DNA of 64,000 nucleotides. It comes from Ctenosaura bakeri (taxonomy: Eukaryota > Chordata > Lepidosauria > Squamata > Iguanidae). The notes below the pieces were generated by a model, which was not told where the DNA came from, did no database searches, and was given only the letters and a program-made list of their open reading frames with translations. Of the stretch, positions 11,906 to 22,573 are shown piece by piece; position 1 is the first letter of the stretch; each line of letters starts with the position of its first letter. The position numbers and the translations under genes were made by a program. The stretch is from the NCBI GenBank assembly GCA_948474755.1, contig CAOLHI010000414.1:558001-622000 (forward strand), written 5' to 3'.

Positions 11906-12392
11906 CTCAGTACAGCTTACTATCTAAGTTAGTGGCTTAATTTCCTCAAGAGCTTCTCTACCAAATAAGTAGTCAATGCCATTGCTTCATTATCAGCTAG
12001 GGGTGAGTAGTTAGCACGGTTCGTCATTGGATAATCTGTCCATAAACATGTTGTTTTTCCTTTCTTTCTTGGACTTATCTCCAGCCTTTCTCCTAAACTG
12101 CACCTCAAGCCAGTTTGCAACAAGATAAAATAACAGGCACAAATAACAATACAAACTGTTATCATATTAAAACACAATTATATAGACAACCAATTCACCC
12201 TTACAGTGTGGCAAATAATAAAATCATAAAGCTATCTCAGATGTGCATGAAAAGGATGAGATCTGAGAGAAAAGGATACATTTGGGCAAATTTGCTTTCT
12301 TAGGGAATGATGCAGAATCAGTCACAGCGTAGTACTGACTATGCCACTGTCAGACAGTAACATCTAAGCAGGGCCAGAGAATCAGCTGTATC

Positions 12393-13228
12393 AGTGGTTC
12401 TTAACCTCACAGGGGACCCATGTAGGGTTATCATGCATCCCCCAAAACAGAGAAAATCCTGGATTTAAGGAATTTAAAAAAATGTCCCAGCTGGTTGTGG
12501 CTGGTTGATGCAGCTTGTCCCAGAGTCCTCAAAGGTGGTAGTGATGATGGTGGTGGCAGCAGCAATAGCACGCTGGCATGCATCTCATCCTGCGCTGGAT
12601 GCTCCAGGCACTACTACGTAAGTGCACCAGATTGCCCAGAAGGCAGGAAGGCAAGAGGAGAGCCCAGAAGACAAGGGATGCAAAGTAGTGAGGGTCTCAG
12701 TGTTTCTTTGGGGAAAAGTGAGAAAGAAACACCATTTCCCTCTGAAAGAATACCAAGAAAGTAGAGAGGGTAGGTGCTTTCAAAAGAAGCACCTCTCAGT
12801 ACCTCTTTGCAGGGGAACAGCATTTCTTTACACTTTCCCCCAAAACAGCGTCAAGATCCTTACTTTCCAGGAGCTGCTTTGGGGAAAAGGACAAAAGAAA
12901 TTATTCTTTAGGCCTGATTCCCATTCATAACCTTCCATTTAAAAATTCCAGTTTATTCTACTCTTCAGCCATGTGAATGTATCTCAGCATGCTACTCCAC
13001 AGACCATTAACAAACCTCCTTTCCTTTGCCCTGTCTACTGGAAGAATAATGGATAAGGGTGAGCAACTGGTGAGCAGCTTTAAACAAATATTTTGAATGT
13101 TTAAATAAATGTTTGAATATTTAAAACTAAATTTAAATATTTAAATCTTTAATTAAGTCTTGGGGGGCCCTGGCAACAAATTATATTTACAGAGAGTCCC
13201 CAGTAAAGAAAAGGTTAAGAATCTCTGA
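12393..13228. mobile_element. hAT-type non-autonomous DNA transposon
   Basis: The ends are inverted: cagtggttcttaacct on the left and aggttaagaatctctg on the right (about 14 of 16 positions match as inverted repeats). They are flanked by agctgtat and agttatat, a probable 8-bp target duplication (6 of 8 identical). The cagtggttctyaacc end is typical of hAT/Charlie-like elements. The interior has no transposase. Confidence 0.68.
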
Positions 13229-13229
13229 G

Positions 13230-16200
13230 TTATATCATTCATGAAATGAACACTTGAATTTCATATATCAGTTTTTTAAAAGCAAAACCAGCAACTACAG
13301 GGAGCTCAGTCAGAATGAAGGCTGTGGCAGAGTGCAGGGTGCTTTTGAAAGAAAACCCCACACATATACATAGTCCAGTTGAGAAAAAGTCACTCTCTCA
13401 GTTGTTATTCTTTGTGGTAGACAAAGGGACTACTCCCCACAGGGGAACAACAAATTCAAGAAAAGGAATTATTAGGATTAACACACACATTCTTCTGCTG
13501 CTATTATTTTTTACACTACAGAGACAGGTAAAAAGTAATAATGTATTTCACAAATTGTCTAGCTTGGTTCTGAGACTTCAGGCTCCTTTTCACCTTGTAG
13601 ATAATGGCAAGTGTATGGAAAGTTCTTAAGATTTGAAAATTATTGTTCTTTCATTCTGGATTTAACTTTCTAGCCCAGAGATTTATTCTGCGGTTGAACA
13701 TACAAGTGACTAATAATATACCTCAGAGCTGACACTTTGATGCTAAATAAGGTTCTGGATATGGGAAGAATTAGTAGATTAGCCTCATTCCACATGGAAT
13801 GAAATGCAGTAACCCGGTATAACTGTCAGTCTCTGACAGGATGAGCCCTTACAATTTCAGAGAAGCTGCAAATAAGAGTCATATTCTTATAGTAAAGGGA
13901 AAACACCAAATCATGTTAGAATTCAAATTACTCTCCACAAAAACTGAGGGAAAAGAGAAAGAAGCACCCCCAAACTGATTAACCAGGTGTTACACATTAC
14001 CACTGTAATTTTGCAGCTCACATTTAAGGCAGACATATTGATTCTGAAGCACAATGGGTCATTTCTCATGTAATGAGCTCTTCACATTTGTTTAGAAGTA
14101 GAAAGCAGTTACTATGAGAAAAGGGCAGTGATTCAGGAGCAGTTGGACAGCGGCAGCATGAAATCATTTTAACAGTGACAGCTTTTTCCTTTGCCATAGT
14201 CTGGATGTCACATTTGTAATATATGCTTTTAGCTTTCCATATTTGTGTCTCAGTTATATCACTTTCTTCACTATTACCTCTCAGAAATTATCCCTTTGGT
14301 TCCAACACAATACATTTCCAGGTAAGTATCAGAGGACCACTATCACCTCTACCATATTAGCCATGCCTGGCTTAGCTGCACTGTAGCCATTTTGCTGTAT
14401 TCCCTTTGATGCTGTGTTACCTTCAATGTTTGGGTAATAGGAAAGGGAGACTGGCTGGAGCATGGAACCAAGGTCATTCTAACAGCCTGGTGCTGTTCGG
14501 TGTCTCAGAATGGAATGTGAATTGGTAGGAGCTGGAAGGAGTAAAGAGGTTCTCCAAAGCAAAACCTGCTTTGTATCTCAAGTTCTGGCAAGGATGTTGT
14601 CTGTGTTGAACTTACTCTGTAATAAAATCTTTGTGGATCTGTCCATGAAAACTCATCACTGAGTTAGGATAAGACCAGATATTACAATGATTCATAAGTT
14701 CTTTTCCTCAATAATGAAGGCATAACCCATTTAAGACTACAACTACTGAGGGAATAACAGTTCTTTTGCAGCCAATTGGCCACAGCAAATGTGAGTAAAA
14801 GAATATCACACAAATTGAATGCTACCTTGCTCCGTTGTAGGTACTGAGGCAAAGATGCTTTTCTATGCTATATAGTTGTGACAACATGATTCCATTTTAT
14901 CATAGTTCCATTTTCACTTTAGGGAGGGGTATTTAAAATTCTCAGCCAGAGATCTCCAGTGCCTTAGAGCTATAATTGTGTAGTGTGAAAGGACCCGAAG
15001 CAAAAGGCAGGAGAGCATGTTTTGTATCACAAGCCAGTGGGTTGTAGCATTCAGTTGTTGTTATTTTAAGAAACTGAAACTATTTATTTTAGTTACTTTC
15101 AAGAAAAACAAAAGCAAAGGCTTTGCAAACTATAACTCTGTATTATTATTTTTAAAGTAACTTGCAAGCAGACATGGTCTCCCAGAGCAGTGTGGAATGG
15201 CACCTTCCTTTTTAAATGGTTGCTGAATAAATAAATATGTTGAAAACAGTCTATTGGTATGCAGTGCTTGTGTTCGGCATTTTGTTTAGGGAAGGATTAA
15301 ATAGGGCTAGGGACACAAAGTCAATCTAGAATGCTTAAACTCAACTGAAGGCCAAGCACAGATTTTACTAAGAGTTACATTACTACAACTCTGTCTTGCC
15401 CTCTGTATCTTTGTCCTCCTTCATTCCTAAACAAGCATGCAGAGTGAATATTGACTGGGGACACGATATGAGGGGACAGAGTGGTCTGAACCTTTTGCCT
15501 CCTACAACAAATCCCCAATTCAAACCATTTTCTCTCCTTCCTGAACTGGCATGCGAACCTTCTACTGTGGAAGGGAGAGCAGTCTTGTATGCTTTTCCCA
15601 CAGCCACAAATAGCACATCAATGAGAAACAGAGCATTTTTATTTAGAGAATTAGCATGGAGCAAAGGGGTAAAACTCTTCCCTCTTTCCTATGTCATGGT
15701 TCAAATCCAAATCCCTTTCCTTTAGCTGCTCAAATTCTGCTTAGTTCTCAATGAACAGCATGCCCATAGATTTACCCATAAGGAGGCCATATAAGTAAGA
15801 GGAGGGAACCTCTTTCAGCTTCGGGGCTGAATTTAAATTCAGAGAAATTCTAATGGGTTGTATTCTAGTGGTAGGCACAACCAAAAGAAAAAGTGTGAGG
15901 CTGAAAATACTAGCATATTTTAGCTTGAAGCTCTTATTGCCAGTAACTAAACCTCAGACAGAGTCCTCTCAACCTTCTCAGACCAGGAAAAAAACTCACA
16001 TACCATTTGAGCGTTTGATTAAGAATTCAGTAAAATCAGATTTGGCCCCAAGGCCTAAGGCTTTGCACCTCTGCTGTACAGGTTATCCAGTTTAGCCTGC
16101 CTGAGTGAACACAAGCAACATGGGGGAGTTTGTTTAACTTCATGAGCTTGCCAAACGAAAGGGAGAATCCAGTACAGATGGTTTTGCTGGCAACCCACTG

Positions 16201-16685
16201 TGTGACTGACAAGCAGCCCTACTGCCCATCCATGACAGCACTCCTCACAACATGAGAACAGCAGTGAGTCTGCTGTGGCAGCAGATTGTTGGTTTTATCC
16301 GTCCAAAAGACAACAGGATAAAATCCCTGGCGGTGCCTGCCTGGTGCTGAACTGTACAGCAGTATGATATGTAGAAAACTAGGTCACTGGAGAAGATCCC
16401 AGAGTTCTCAAGAGAACAGTCTTACATTCAGAGTGCCAGAGTGTACACTTGCACATAGACAATGGGGGGAAATGAGGACAAAAGGGATCATGAATTTGAT
16501 GACAGGGACTAGATGCTTTCAGTTAATAGTTTTTGTAAAGGGGACCATCCACCAATACATGCTGCACTTATTATTTCTCTTCCAGATGCAAAAGACCCTA
16601 TATGACTTAGATCCAGAATATCTACAAGACTGTGTCTCTCTATATGAGCCTGCCTTAGTTTTGAGAGTTTCACAGGAAGGCTTTC
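13230..16685. other. Unassigned intron-like DNA
   Basis: No exon or clear repeat identified. Open frames here (for example 15,383-15,725 on both strands) are mutual shadows with no family motif. Confidence 0.45.
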
Positions 16686-16689
16686 TCTT

Positions 16690-17055
16690 GGTCCCACCAC
16701 CCTCATAGGTATCTTTGGTGAGAATCTTCTTGGTGGCTGCTCTCAGGGTGTGGAACTCACTTCCACAGTAAGCCACGCTTGCTCCCATTTCTGCTCTCCT
16801 TCCACTAACATGAAAGACTTCAGCATTCATACAAGCTTGGGCTATTACCTGGCTGTGCAACAGAGTAGTTACACCTCTTCTTTTTTCACTACTATCTTTC
16901 AAAAATATTTTTAATTCAGTGTTTGGTATTAACCGGATGGTTTATTTAACTGACTTTGAGATTATTCTCTAATTCTGTAGCTGACTGGTTTTAGCTGAAT
17001 CTTGTTTTAAATTGTTTCTGCAAGCCATCTTATGGGCTATGTAAGTGATGTTAGT
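16690..17055 (+). mobile_element. Old L2-like LINE 3' end
   Basis: The segment resembles the L2 C-terminal ORF2 plus 3' region (ggtggctgctctcagggtgtggaactc ... in pieces, then a long T-rich region ending tgcaagccatcttatgggct). It is much diverged, and no intact frame remains. Confidence 0.5.
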
Positions 17056-17274
17056 CAGAGAATACACGCCACTTTTACAAAAGCAAGAAGAGGATTATTG
17101 TAAAGTATTTACTTTGTGAAAAAGTAATACATAGTGAAGTAGCACATAGTGATGGCACAGATTAAGTCTGCTGACAATCTCAGCCTCCATTTGGGAAAAA
17201 AAAGAAATTAAAAAAGGAAGGTACCAGCCCTTATGATTGAAAGCACAGAGGCATTAATTACTGAAAGCCTCAGA

Positions 17275-17510
17275 ATTAGGATACTCCAGTGAAAAGGACA
17301 GTTAAGAAGATGGACAATAGTGTGCACTCCCACTGAGGAGCTTCAGACAACAAACATGAATCTTCATCTTTTTCACTTATTTTCATAACTGTCCTCTGAT
17401 GCAAGCTATGCCAAGAGAGGGAGGCTGGCTCAGCATCAGGTTCACAAGGATTTGAACTCAAGTCCCTCTAGTCTTAGCCCAAAACTCTCATCACTACAGC
17501 ATGCAGTCTC
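17275..17510 (-). mobile_element. Old tRNA-headed (MIR-like) SINE
   Basis: The reverse complement has a head of the form gtagtgatgagagttttggg and a B box in gagttcaaatcc, typical of MIR/CORE-type SINEs. The 3' part is eroded. Confidence 0.5.
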
Positions 17511-17519
17511 TTTACCACT

Positions 17520-18690
17520 ATCCACTTCAGTGGTTGTGGCTGGGCCTTCAGTGGCCAACAAGTTTCTTCTAGTTTCCTGCAGCCAGGGGTAGCCAGGAAG
17601 AAATGATAGAACAAATTAGGCAAAGTAAGAATTAACAATTAACAAAATGTATACATGTTTCAAAACTGAGCCTCTATGCATTTCAACAGCAGGATTTGGA
17701 GTCACTCCATGGAGATGAAAACAGGAGCAAGATATCCTTCATTAGTACTCTGCAAGGTAGATACAGCCTGTTTCTCTCTTATAAGTACAGGTAGGTTGAA
17801 TAGTATTGAATGTATTCTTCCAACCATGTGGTCTGCTTGCTAAAAAGTGCCTAGTTTGACTTAGCTTTAGGCATAAAACTGCATCAAATATCCTAAGACT
17901 GCTCCTTGGGTACACATAATGACACACATAAAAGTATTTATTACTTATAGAGAGAGAGAGAATGTACTACCTACATCATGCAATCAGAGGTCTGAGAACA
18001 GGTAGCAGCTACTGATAAAAATAAACATGGACAAGACTGTCACTTTATGTCTTGCAACAGAAGGGGGGCAGAAATTATACCTGGCAAAGTGTCAAGTACA
18101 TCCTGTACAATGTGCACTCAAATCTGCATGCTGAAAACGAAAAAGATATGCCTGAAATTCAGGTAGATGACCTAAAAGCTGCTTAGCATTCCAACAGCAT
18201 GCCCTTGTTTTAGGACTATTTTGTTTTCATGGTATGACAGAAATGGGCTTGCACGCCATTTGAGGAATTGTGCAAAGCGTACCAATGTTACTTCTTCTGG
18301 CAAAAATCTTTCTCCTCCTAATGAGAAGCAGCCTGAGTCCAGGGTGAGCTGAGGTCATCTGAATGAATTTCAGAACTCTGAACTGAGTAGCATATTGCTC
18401 GTGCCCAGACAATGTGCAGATGTCACTTGCTACCCAGTTTTCATTATTTCTTAACAAAGAAAATAGAATAGAGGAAAGTCTGTTTCTGAAACAAACATGA
18501 GATTTAAACTAAGAGGGGGGAAATGTTTGAGGATCGCAAGAGTTTTTGAGTTTTATCTAATCCATTTATACTATGATTCATCTATAAATGATCTAATCAA
18601 TTTAGATCATACACCATCATATATGAGACTAGGCCCCTTGGCTTTTGTTTTGTAGATAATGGGGGTGGGTGGGTGGAGAGTTGATAAAGT
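17520..18690. other. Unassigned intron-like DNA with minor simple repeats
   Basis: An (AG)n run near 17,950 and a (GGGT)n run near 18,662 are the only structures seen. Confidence 0.45.
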
Positions 18691-18699
18691 GGGGTCCCA

Positions 18700-19070
18700 G
18701 CACTGGAGGAAGTCTTTATGAGTGGCTGCTCCTAATCTCTGGAACTCCCTCCCAAGAGAGGTCAAACTGCACCCTTCCTGATATCTCTGCAGCCAGGATT
18801 AGACTTTTCCAAAAAAAACTTATTTTATTTTAGCAAGCCTTTGGAGACTGACTGCTTAAGGGGAATGAGCCTGGCAGAATTTGGTCGTACGGCCTATGCT
18901 TTATTTATCATTTTTAATAGTTAGGTCATCTACCTGTTTTTATACTGATTTTAATGTCATGGAAAAGTTTAATTATATTTTTTAACTTTTGTATGTGATA
19001 TATTTTTAAGCTGTGTCTCTTTTAATTGTCATAAACTGTTTCACAAGTGTAAGACAGTAAGTAACAGCGA
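18700..19070 (+). mobile_element. L2-like LINE 3' end, target of the DIRS insertion
   Basis: gagtggctgctcctaatctc, ggaactccctccc and cttttccaaaaaaaacttat match the L2 ORF2 C-terminal region. The T-rich 3' region ends in ataaactgtttcacaagtgt and gtaagacagtaagtaa. The DIRS left end follows directly at 19,071. Confidence 0.75.
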
Positions 19071-19271
19071 GAAGAACAGGTTGCTTACCTGTAACTGTGG
19101 TTCTTCGAGTGGTCATCTGTGCCATCATACACTAGGAGCTTTAGCGCCTGCGCGGTAGCGTTCGGAAACTTCTAGAGCTTGTTCGCTTGGCGGGAACCCC
19201 TCCCCCACGCCGGTACTGCGCATGCTCCTCCCGCCGAGCAACGGTCTCTCCTCAGTTCTGTCGTCCGCCGT
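19071..19271 (-). repeat. DIRS 3' inverted terminal repeat (left side)
   Basis: Inverted counterpart of the right terminal repeat, sharing ctttagcgcctgcgcggtag and the segment through ctcctcagttct. It is longer at its outer end: the first 58 nt (19,071-19,128) are repeated exactly, inverted, at 19,317-19,374. The two terminal repeats differ in their outermost sequence, as in DIRS-1, where the internal complementary region rather than the repeats preserves both ends. Confidence 0.9.
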
Positions 19272-19316
19272 AGAACCTACAGGGACCTGAGAAAGAGGGG
19301 AGGAAGGGCGGGTGTG

Positions 19317-19409
19317 ATGATGGCACAGATGACCACTCGAAGAACCACAGTTACAGGTAAGCAACCTGTTCTTCTTCTTCGTGGTCTCTGTGCCTTCATA
19401 CACTAGGAG
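19317..19409 (-). repeat. DIRS internal complementary region (ICR)
   Basis: A composite of two exact reverse complements. Bases 19,317-19,374 (58 nt) match the left extremity 19,071-19,128, and bases 19,372-19,409 (38 nt) match the right extremity 25,120-25,157. The two overlap by three bases (TTC on the plus strand, GAA on the element strand), the trinucleotide at both element ends. In the DIRS model this region is the template that joins the two ends into a circular intermediate. It lies just downstream of the recombinase stop codon, its usual position. Confidence 0.93.
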
Positions 19410-19445
19410 ACTGTGTAGCTTACCGGTCGGACGGCGGGTCAGGTC

Positions 19446-20477
19446 CTACAGCACGGAAGCCAACACCTCACGTCCAAACCGGGCATCTCTGCGCGACCGG
19501 CAGTCGAGCCTGTAGTGGCGCACAAAGGTCGATGGTTGGGACCAGGTCGCCACACGGCAGAGTTCATGCAGGTCAACTCCTCGCAGGAGGGCCGCAGAAG
19601 TAGCCACCGCTCTGGTGGAGTGGGCTCGAAGCAGGACTGGCGGAGGCTTCCTCGCGAGCTCATACGCCAGTTCAATAGTCCTCACCACCCACTTCGAGAA
19701 GCGCTGGGTGGACACTTTTAGGCCCCTCCGACGTCGCCCATAGCAAACAAAGAGATGCGGCGTCTGTCGGAAGGAAGCAGTCCTGTCCTTGTAGAAAGCC
19801 AATGCCCGACGCACGTCCAGGGAGTGGAGGGACCGCTCCAACGGTGTCGTCGGGTTCGGGAAGAAGGCAGGCAGGATGATGTCCTGGTTGAGATGGAAAC
19901 TGGACACCACCTTTGGCAGGAACGAGATGTCAGGTCTCAGGACCACCTTGTCCCTGTGGAAGACCGTGAAGGGCTCATCGGAACGAAGAGCTGTGATCTC
20001 ACCCGCTCGCCTCGCTGAGGTCACCGCTACCAGGAAGGCAGTTTTCATTGTCAGGAGCCTGTCATCCGAGGTCGCCATCGGCTCGAAGGGCGGCTTCGTC
20101 AGCTGCGAGAGCACCAGCGAGAGGGACCACGGCGGTAGCGGCGGCGATACCGGCGGGTAGAGATGATGAAGTCCTTTCAGGAACCGCTTAACGGTATCGT
20201 TCCTGAAGAAGGCCGAGGCAGCAGATCGTGGCGGTTGGTATGCCACGATCGCGGAGAGATACACCTTCAGGGATGGAAACGCCAGGCCCTGTTGCCGGAG
20301 GTGCAGGAGGAAGTGCAGGACGGTCGAGAGCCCCGCGGGCGATACCGGCTCACTCCTCTCGTTAGCGAAGGTCAGGAAGCGTCGCCACTTGTATTGATAG
20401 TTGCGACGGGTGGATTCCTTCCTGGCCGCGACGAGGACGGTACCGAGCACGGGATCGTCTAGTGCGATATCCTCCAG
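19446..20477 (-). CDS. DIRS tyrosine recombinase (YR integrase)
   Basis: About 343 codons encode a phage-integrase-type tyrosine recombinase that would insert the circular DNA copy. An N-terminal core-binding-like region (ESTRRNYQYKWRRFLTF) is followed by the catalytic domain. The first catalytic arginine lies in TSARRAGEI, the H-x-x-R pair in RAHSTRAVA, and the nucleophilic tyrosine in TFVRHYRL near the C terminus, with a Trp ten residues before it. The frame is open upstream to about 22,286, but that part only overlaps the RT frame in another phase and reads as Arg/Pro-rich nonsense. Recognisable recombinase begins at LEDIALDD, level with the RT stop codon (20,461-20,459). No ATG occurs in the recognisable part until well inside it (PMATSDD). 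Translation therefore probably needs frameshifting, reinitiation or a spliced RNA. Confidence 0.92.
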   Translation of the reverse strand: MEDIALDDPVLGTVLVAARKESTRRNYQYKWRRFLTFANERSEPVSPAGLSTVLHFLLHLRQQGLAFPSLKVYLSAIVAYQPPRSAASAFFRNDTVKRFLKGLHHLYPPVSPPLPPWSLSLVLSQLTKPPFEPMATSDDRLLTMKTAFLVAVTSARRAGEITALRSDEPFTVFHRDKVVLRPDISFLPKVVSSFHLNQDIILPAFFPNPTTPLERSLHSLDVRRALAFYKDRTASFRQTPHLFVCYGRRRRGLKVSTQRFSKWVVRTIELAYELARKPPPVLLRAHSTRAVATSAALLRGVDLHELCRVATWSQPSTFVRHYRLDCRSRRDARFGREVLASVL

Positions 20478-22573
20478 GCATGGAGGGCCAGGCGTGGCAG
20501 GTCCGGATGGAGGACTCGGCCGCCGGAGTGGGAGAGCAGGTCCGGTGTCGGTGGCAACCGGAGCAGGTCGTCTCGCGCGGCTTGTAGCAGGGGTGCGAAC
20601 CAATGTTGCCTCGGCCAGTACGGGGCTACCAGGATCGCGTCGGCTCGGTCGGCGAGGATCTTCGATATCGTCCGGCCGAGCAGCGGGAACGGCGGGAACG
20701 CGTAGAGGAGTTCCCCGGTCCACGGAAACTGGAAAGCGTCCCCGATGGAGGCACGATCGTGGCCCGCTCTGGAACAGAATCGGCGACACTTCGCGTTTTC
20801 CCTGGTCGCGAAGAGGTCGATCGATGGTTCGCCCCAGCGGTCCCGAATCAGTCTGAACGCCTCTCCGGAGAGAGACCATTCGTGATGGGATGAGGTGTCC
20901 CTGCTGAGGGCGTCTGCCGTGGTGTTCTCCTGCCCGGCCAGGTGAACCGCCACGGGATGCGTGTGCAGGCGAATGCACCATTCCCACAGGCCGAGCGCGA
21001 TGTCGAGCAGGGTCGTGGAATGAGTCCCACCTTGTCTGTTGATGTAGCAGACGGCGGTGGTGTTGTCCGTCAGAATCAGGACCGTGCGCCCCGCCACGGC
21101 ATGGCGGAACGCCCGTAGGGCTTTCCAGACGGCGAGCAGCTCCAGCGCGTTGATATGGAGAGCGGTCTCGTCGTCGGTCCATCTGTCGCGGACTCTGAGA
21201 TCGCCGCAGTGGGCACCCCATCCATACAGGGAGGCGTCGGTCGTTACCGTCACCTTCGGTGTCGGCTGTTGGAAAGGCATCCCCGACATGAGATTGCGTC
21301 GCGACTGCCACCATCGGAGGGATGAGCGGACGTCTCCCGGCAGCTGCAGTCGGAGTGTCTGTTCGTCTCGCAGGGGGTCGAATATGCGGACGAACCAGTG
21401 TTGAAGAGGTCTTGCTCTCAGCCTGGCGAGATATGTCACAGCGGTCGTCGCAGCCATGTAGCCCAAGAGCTGCTGGACGCTTCTCGCAGATAACGTCGGG
21501 GCCGTACGAGCGTGAGCGGCGGCCCGGATCAAAGTTTGTGCTCGAGACTCTGGTAGGTACGCCCTGGCGGAGGTCGAGTCGAGCGTCGCCCCGATGAAGT
21601 CCAAGATCCTCGCCGGCTCGAGGTGGGACTTCTTCGGATTCACTCGTAGACCAAGGCGGGTCAGGAGTGACAACGTCATGTGGACGTCGTGGTAAAGTCT
21701 CTGTTTGCAGGACGCCACCAACAGCCAATCGTCGAGGTAGGGGAAGACGGAAGCGCCCTTCGTCCGCAGGTAGGATACCACCGGGGCCATGCACTTGGTG
21801 AAGACCCTTGGGGCAGTCGAGAGTCCGAACGGCAGCACCTTGTACTGGTAACAGGTGTCGTCGACTGCGAAGCGGAGGTACCGTCTGTGCTGCGGGCGAA
21901 TGGCGATATGGAAGTATGCGTCTCGGAGATCGATGGAGGCGAACCAGTCCCCTCGATGTAGGAAGGGTAGGATCGACGGTATCGTGACCATCTTGAACCT
22001 TTTGGGGCGGATGTAGTAGTTCACCCCTCTGAGGTCTAGGATCGGCCTGAGGGTACCGTCGGCTTTCGGTACCATGAAGTACCTGGAGAAGAAGCCGGTG
22101 GTCTTGGCCTCTTGCGGGAGCCGCTCGATCGCCCCTTTCTGGAGGAGGGATTGGATCTCTTCCAGGAGGGCCGGACTCGACGGCGTGGAGTAATAAACGC
22201 CGCGAGGAGGAATATCGAGAAACTCGATGGCGTAGCCAAGACGGACGATGGAAAGCACCCAAGAGTCCGTAGTGACATACTGCCACTCCGCTAGGTGTCG
22301 AGCGAGAGTCGGTCGGTCTCCGAGCGCTGATGGTAGGCTGAAGAGTGGGTATTGGTGGGTCCTGCCAGGCACGTCAAAACCGAGACTTTGTCTCGGAGGA
22401 GGACTTCTTCGACGAAGGCGGGCGCCGCCTAATCGTGCGCCTGGCCGATGAGCCGGAGGACGGTCTCGACTGTCCAGACTGGGCCGAACGCTGGAACGAC
22501 GAGGTGGAAGATCGTCGCCAGGATGGTCGGAAGGTGGAGGCCCTGCGGGTCTGCGTGGCCGGCTGCAGCCCAA
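20459..22573 (-). CDS. DIRS pol: reverse transcriptase, RNase H, methyltransferase-like domain
   Basis: A 704-codon intact frame. The basic Pro/Arg-rich first ~75 residues overlap the end of gag and may not all be translated; recognisable DIRS homology starts near LFSLPSALGDRP. The RT domain (about 125-340) has the first catalytic Asp in SIDLRDAYFH (~215) and the YLDDW box (~279-283). The RNase H domain (~443-560) shows TDAS, ALELLAV, LTDNTTA and ADALSRD, giving the D-E-D-D set. The last ~135 residues, with LLYAFPPF, correspond to the methyltransferase-like region typical of DIRS pol. The protein would copy element RNA into DNA and remove the RNA strand. It ends at TAG 20,461-20,459, exactly where recognisable recombinase starts in another frame. 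Confidence 0.93.
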   Translation of the reverse strand: MGCSRPRRPAGPPPSDHPGDDLPPRRSSVRPSLDSRDRPPAHRPGARLGGARLRRRSPPPRQSLGFDVPGRTHQYPLFSLPSALGDRPTLARHLAEWQYVTTDSWVLSIVRLGYAIEFLDIPPRGVYYSTPSSPALLEEIQSLLQKGAIERLPQEAKTTGFFSRYFMVPKADGTLRPILDLRGVNYYIRPKRFKMVTIPSILPFLHRGDWFASIDLRDAYFHIAIRPQHRRYLRFAVDDTCYQYKVLPFGLSTAPRVFTKCMAPVVSYLRTKGASVFPYLDDWLLVASCKQRLYHDVHMTLSLLTRLGLRVNPKKSHLEPARILDFIGATLDSTSARAYLPESRAQTLIRAAAHARTAPTLSARSVQQLLGYMAATTAVTYLARLRARPLQHWFVRIFDPLRDEQTLRLQLPGDVRSSLRWWQSRRNLMSGMPFQQPTPKVTVTTDASLYGWGAHCGDLRVRDRWTDDETALHINALELLAVWKALRAFRHAVAGRTVLILTDNTTAVCYINRQGGTHSTTLLDIALGLWEWCIRLHTHPVAVHLAGQENTTADALSRDTSSHHEWSLSGEAFRLIRDRWGEPSIDLFATRENAKCRRFCSRAGHDRASIGDAFQFPWTGELLYAFPPFPLLGRTISKILADRADAILVAPYWPRQHWFAPLLQAARDDLLRLPPTPDLLSHSGGRVLHPDLPRLALHAWRISH

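Noticed and set aside
20459..22286. Upstream ~600 codons of the 946-codon minus-strand frame as a novel Arg/Pro-rich protein
   Set aside because: It is the alternative frame of the intact RT/RNase H ORF in GC-rich DNA. It has no domain pattern and starts at GTG rather than ATG.
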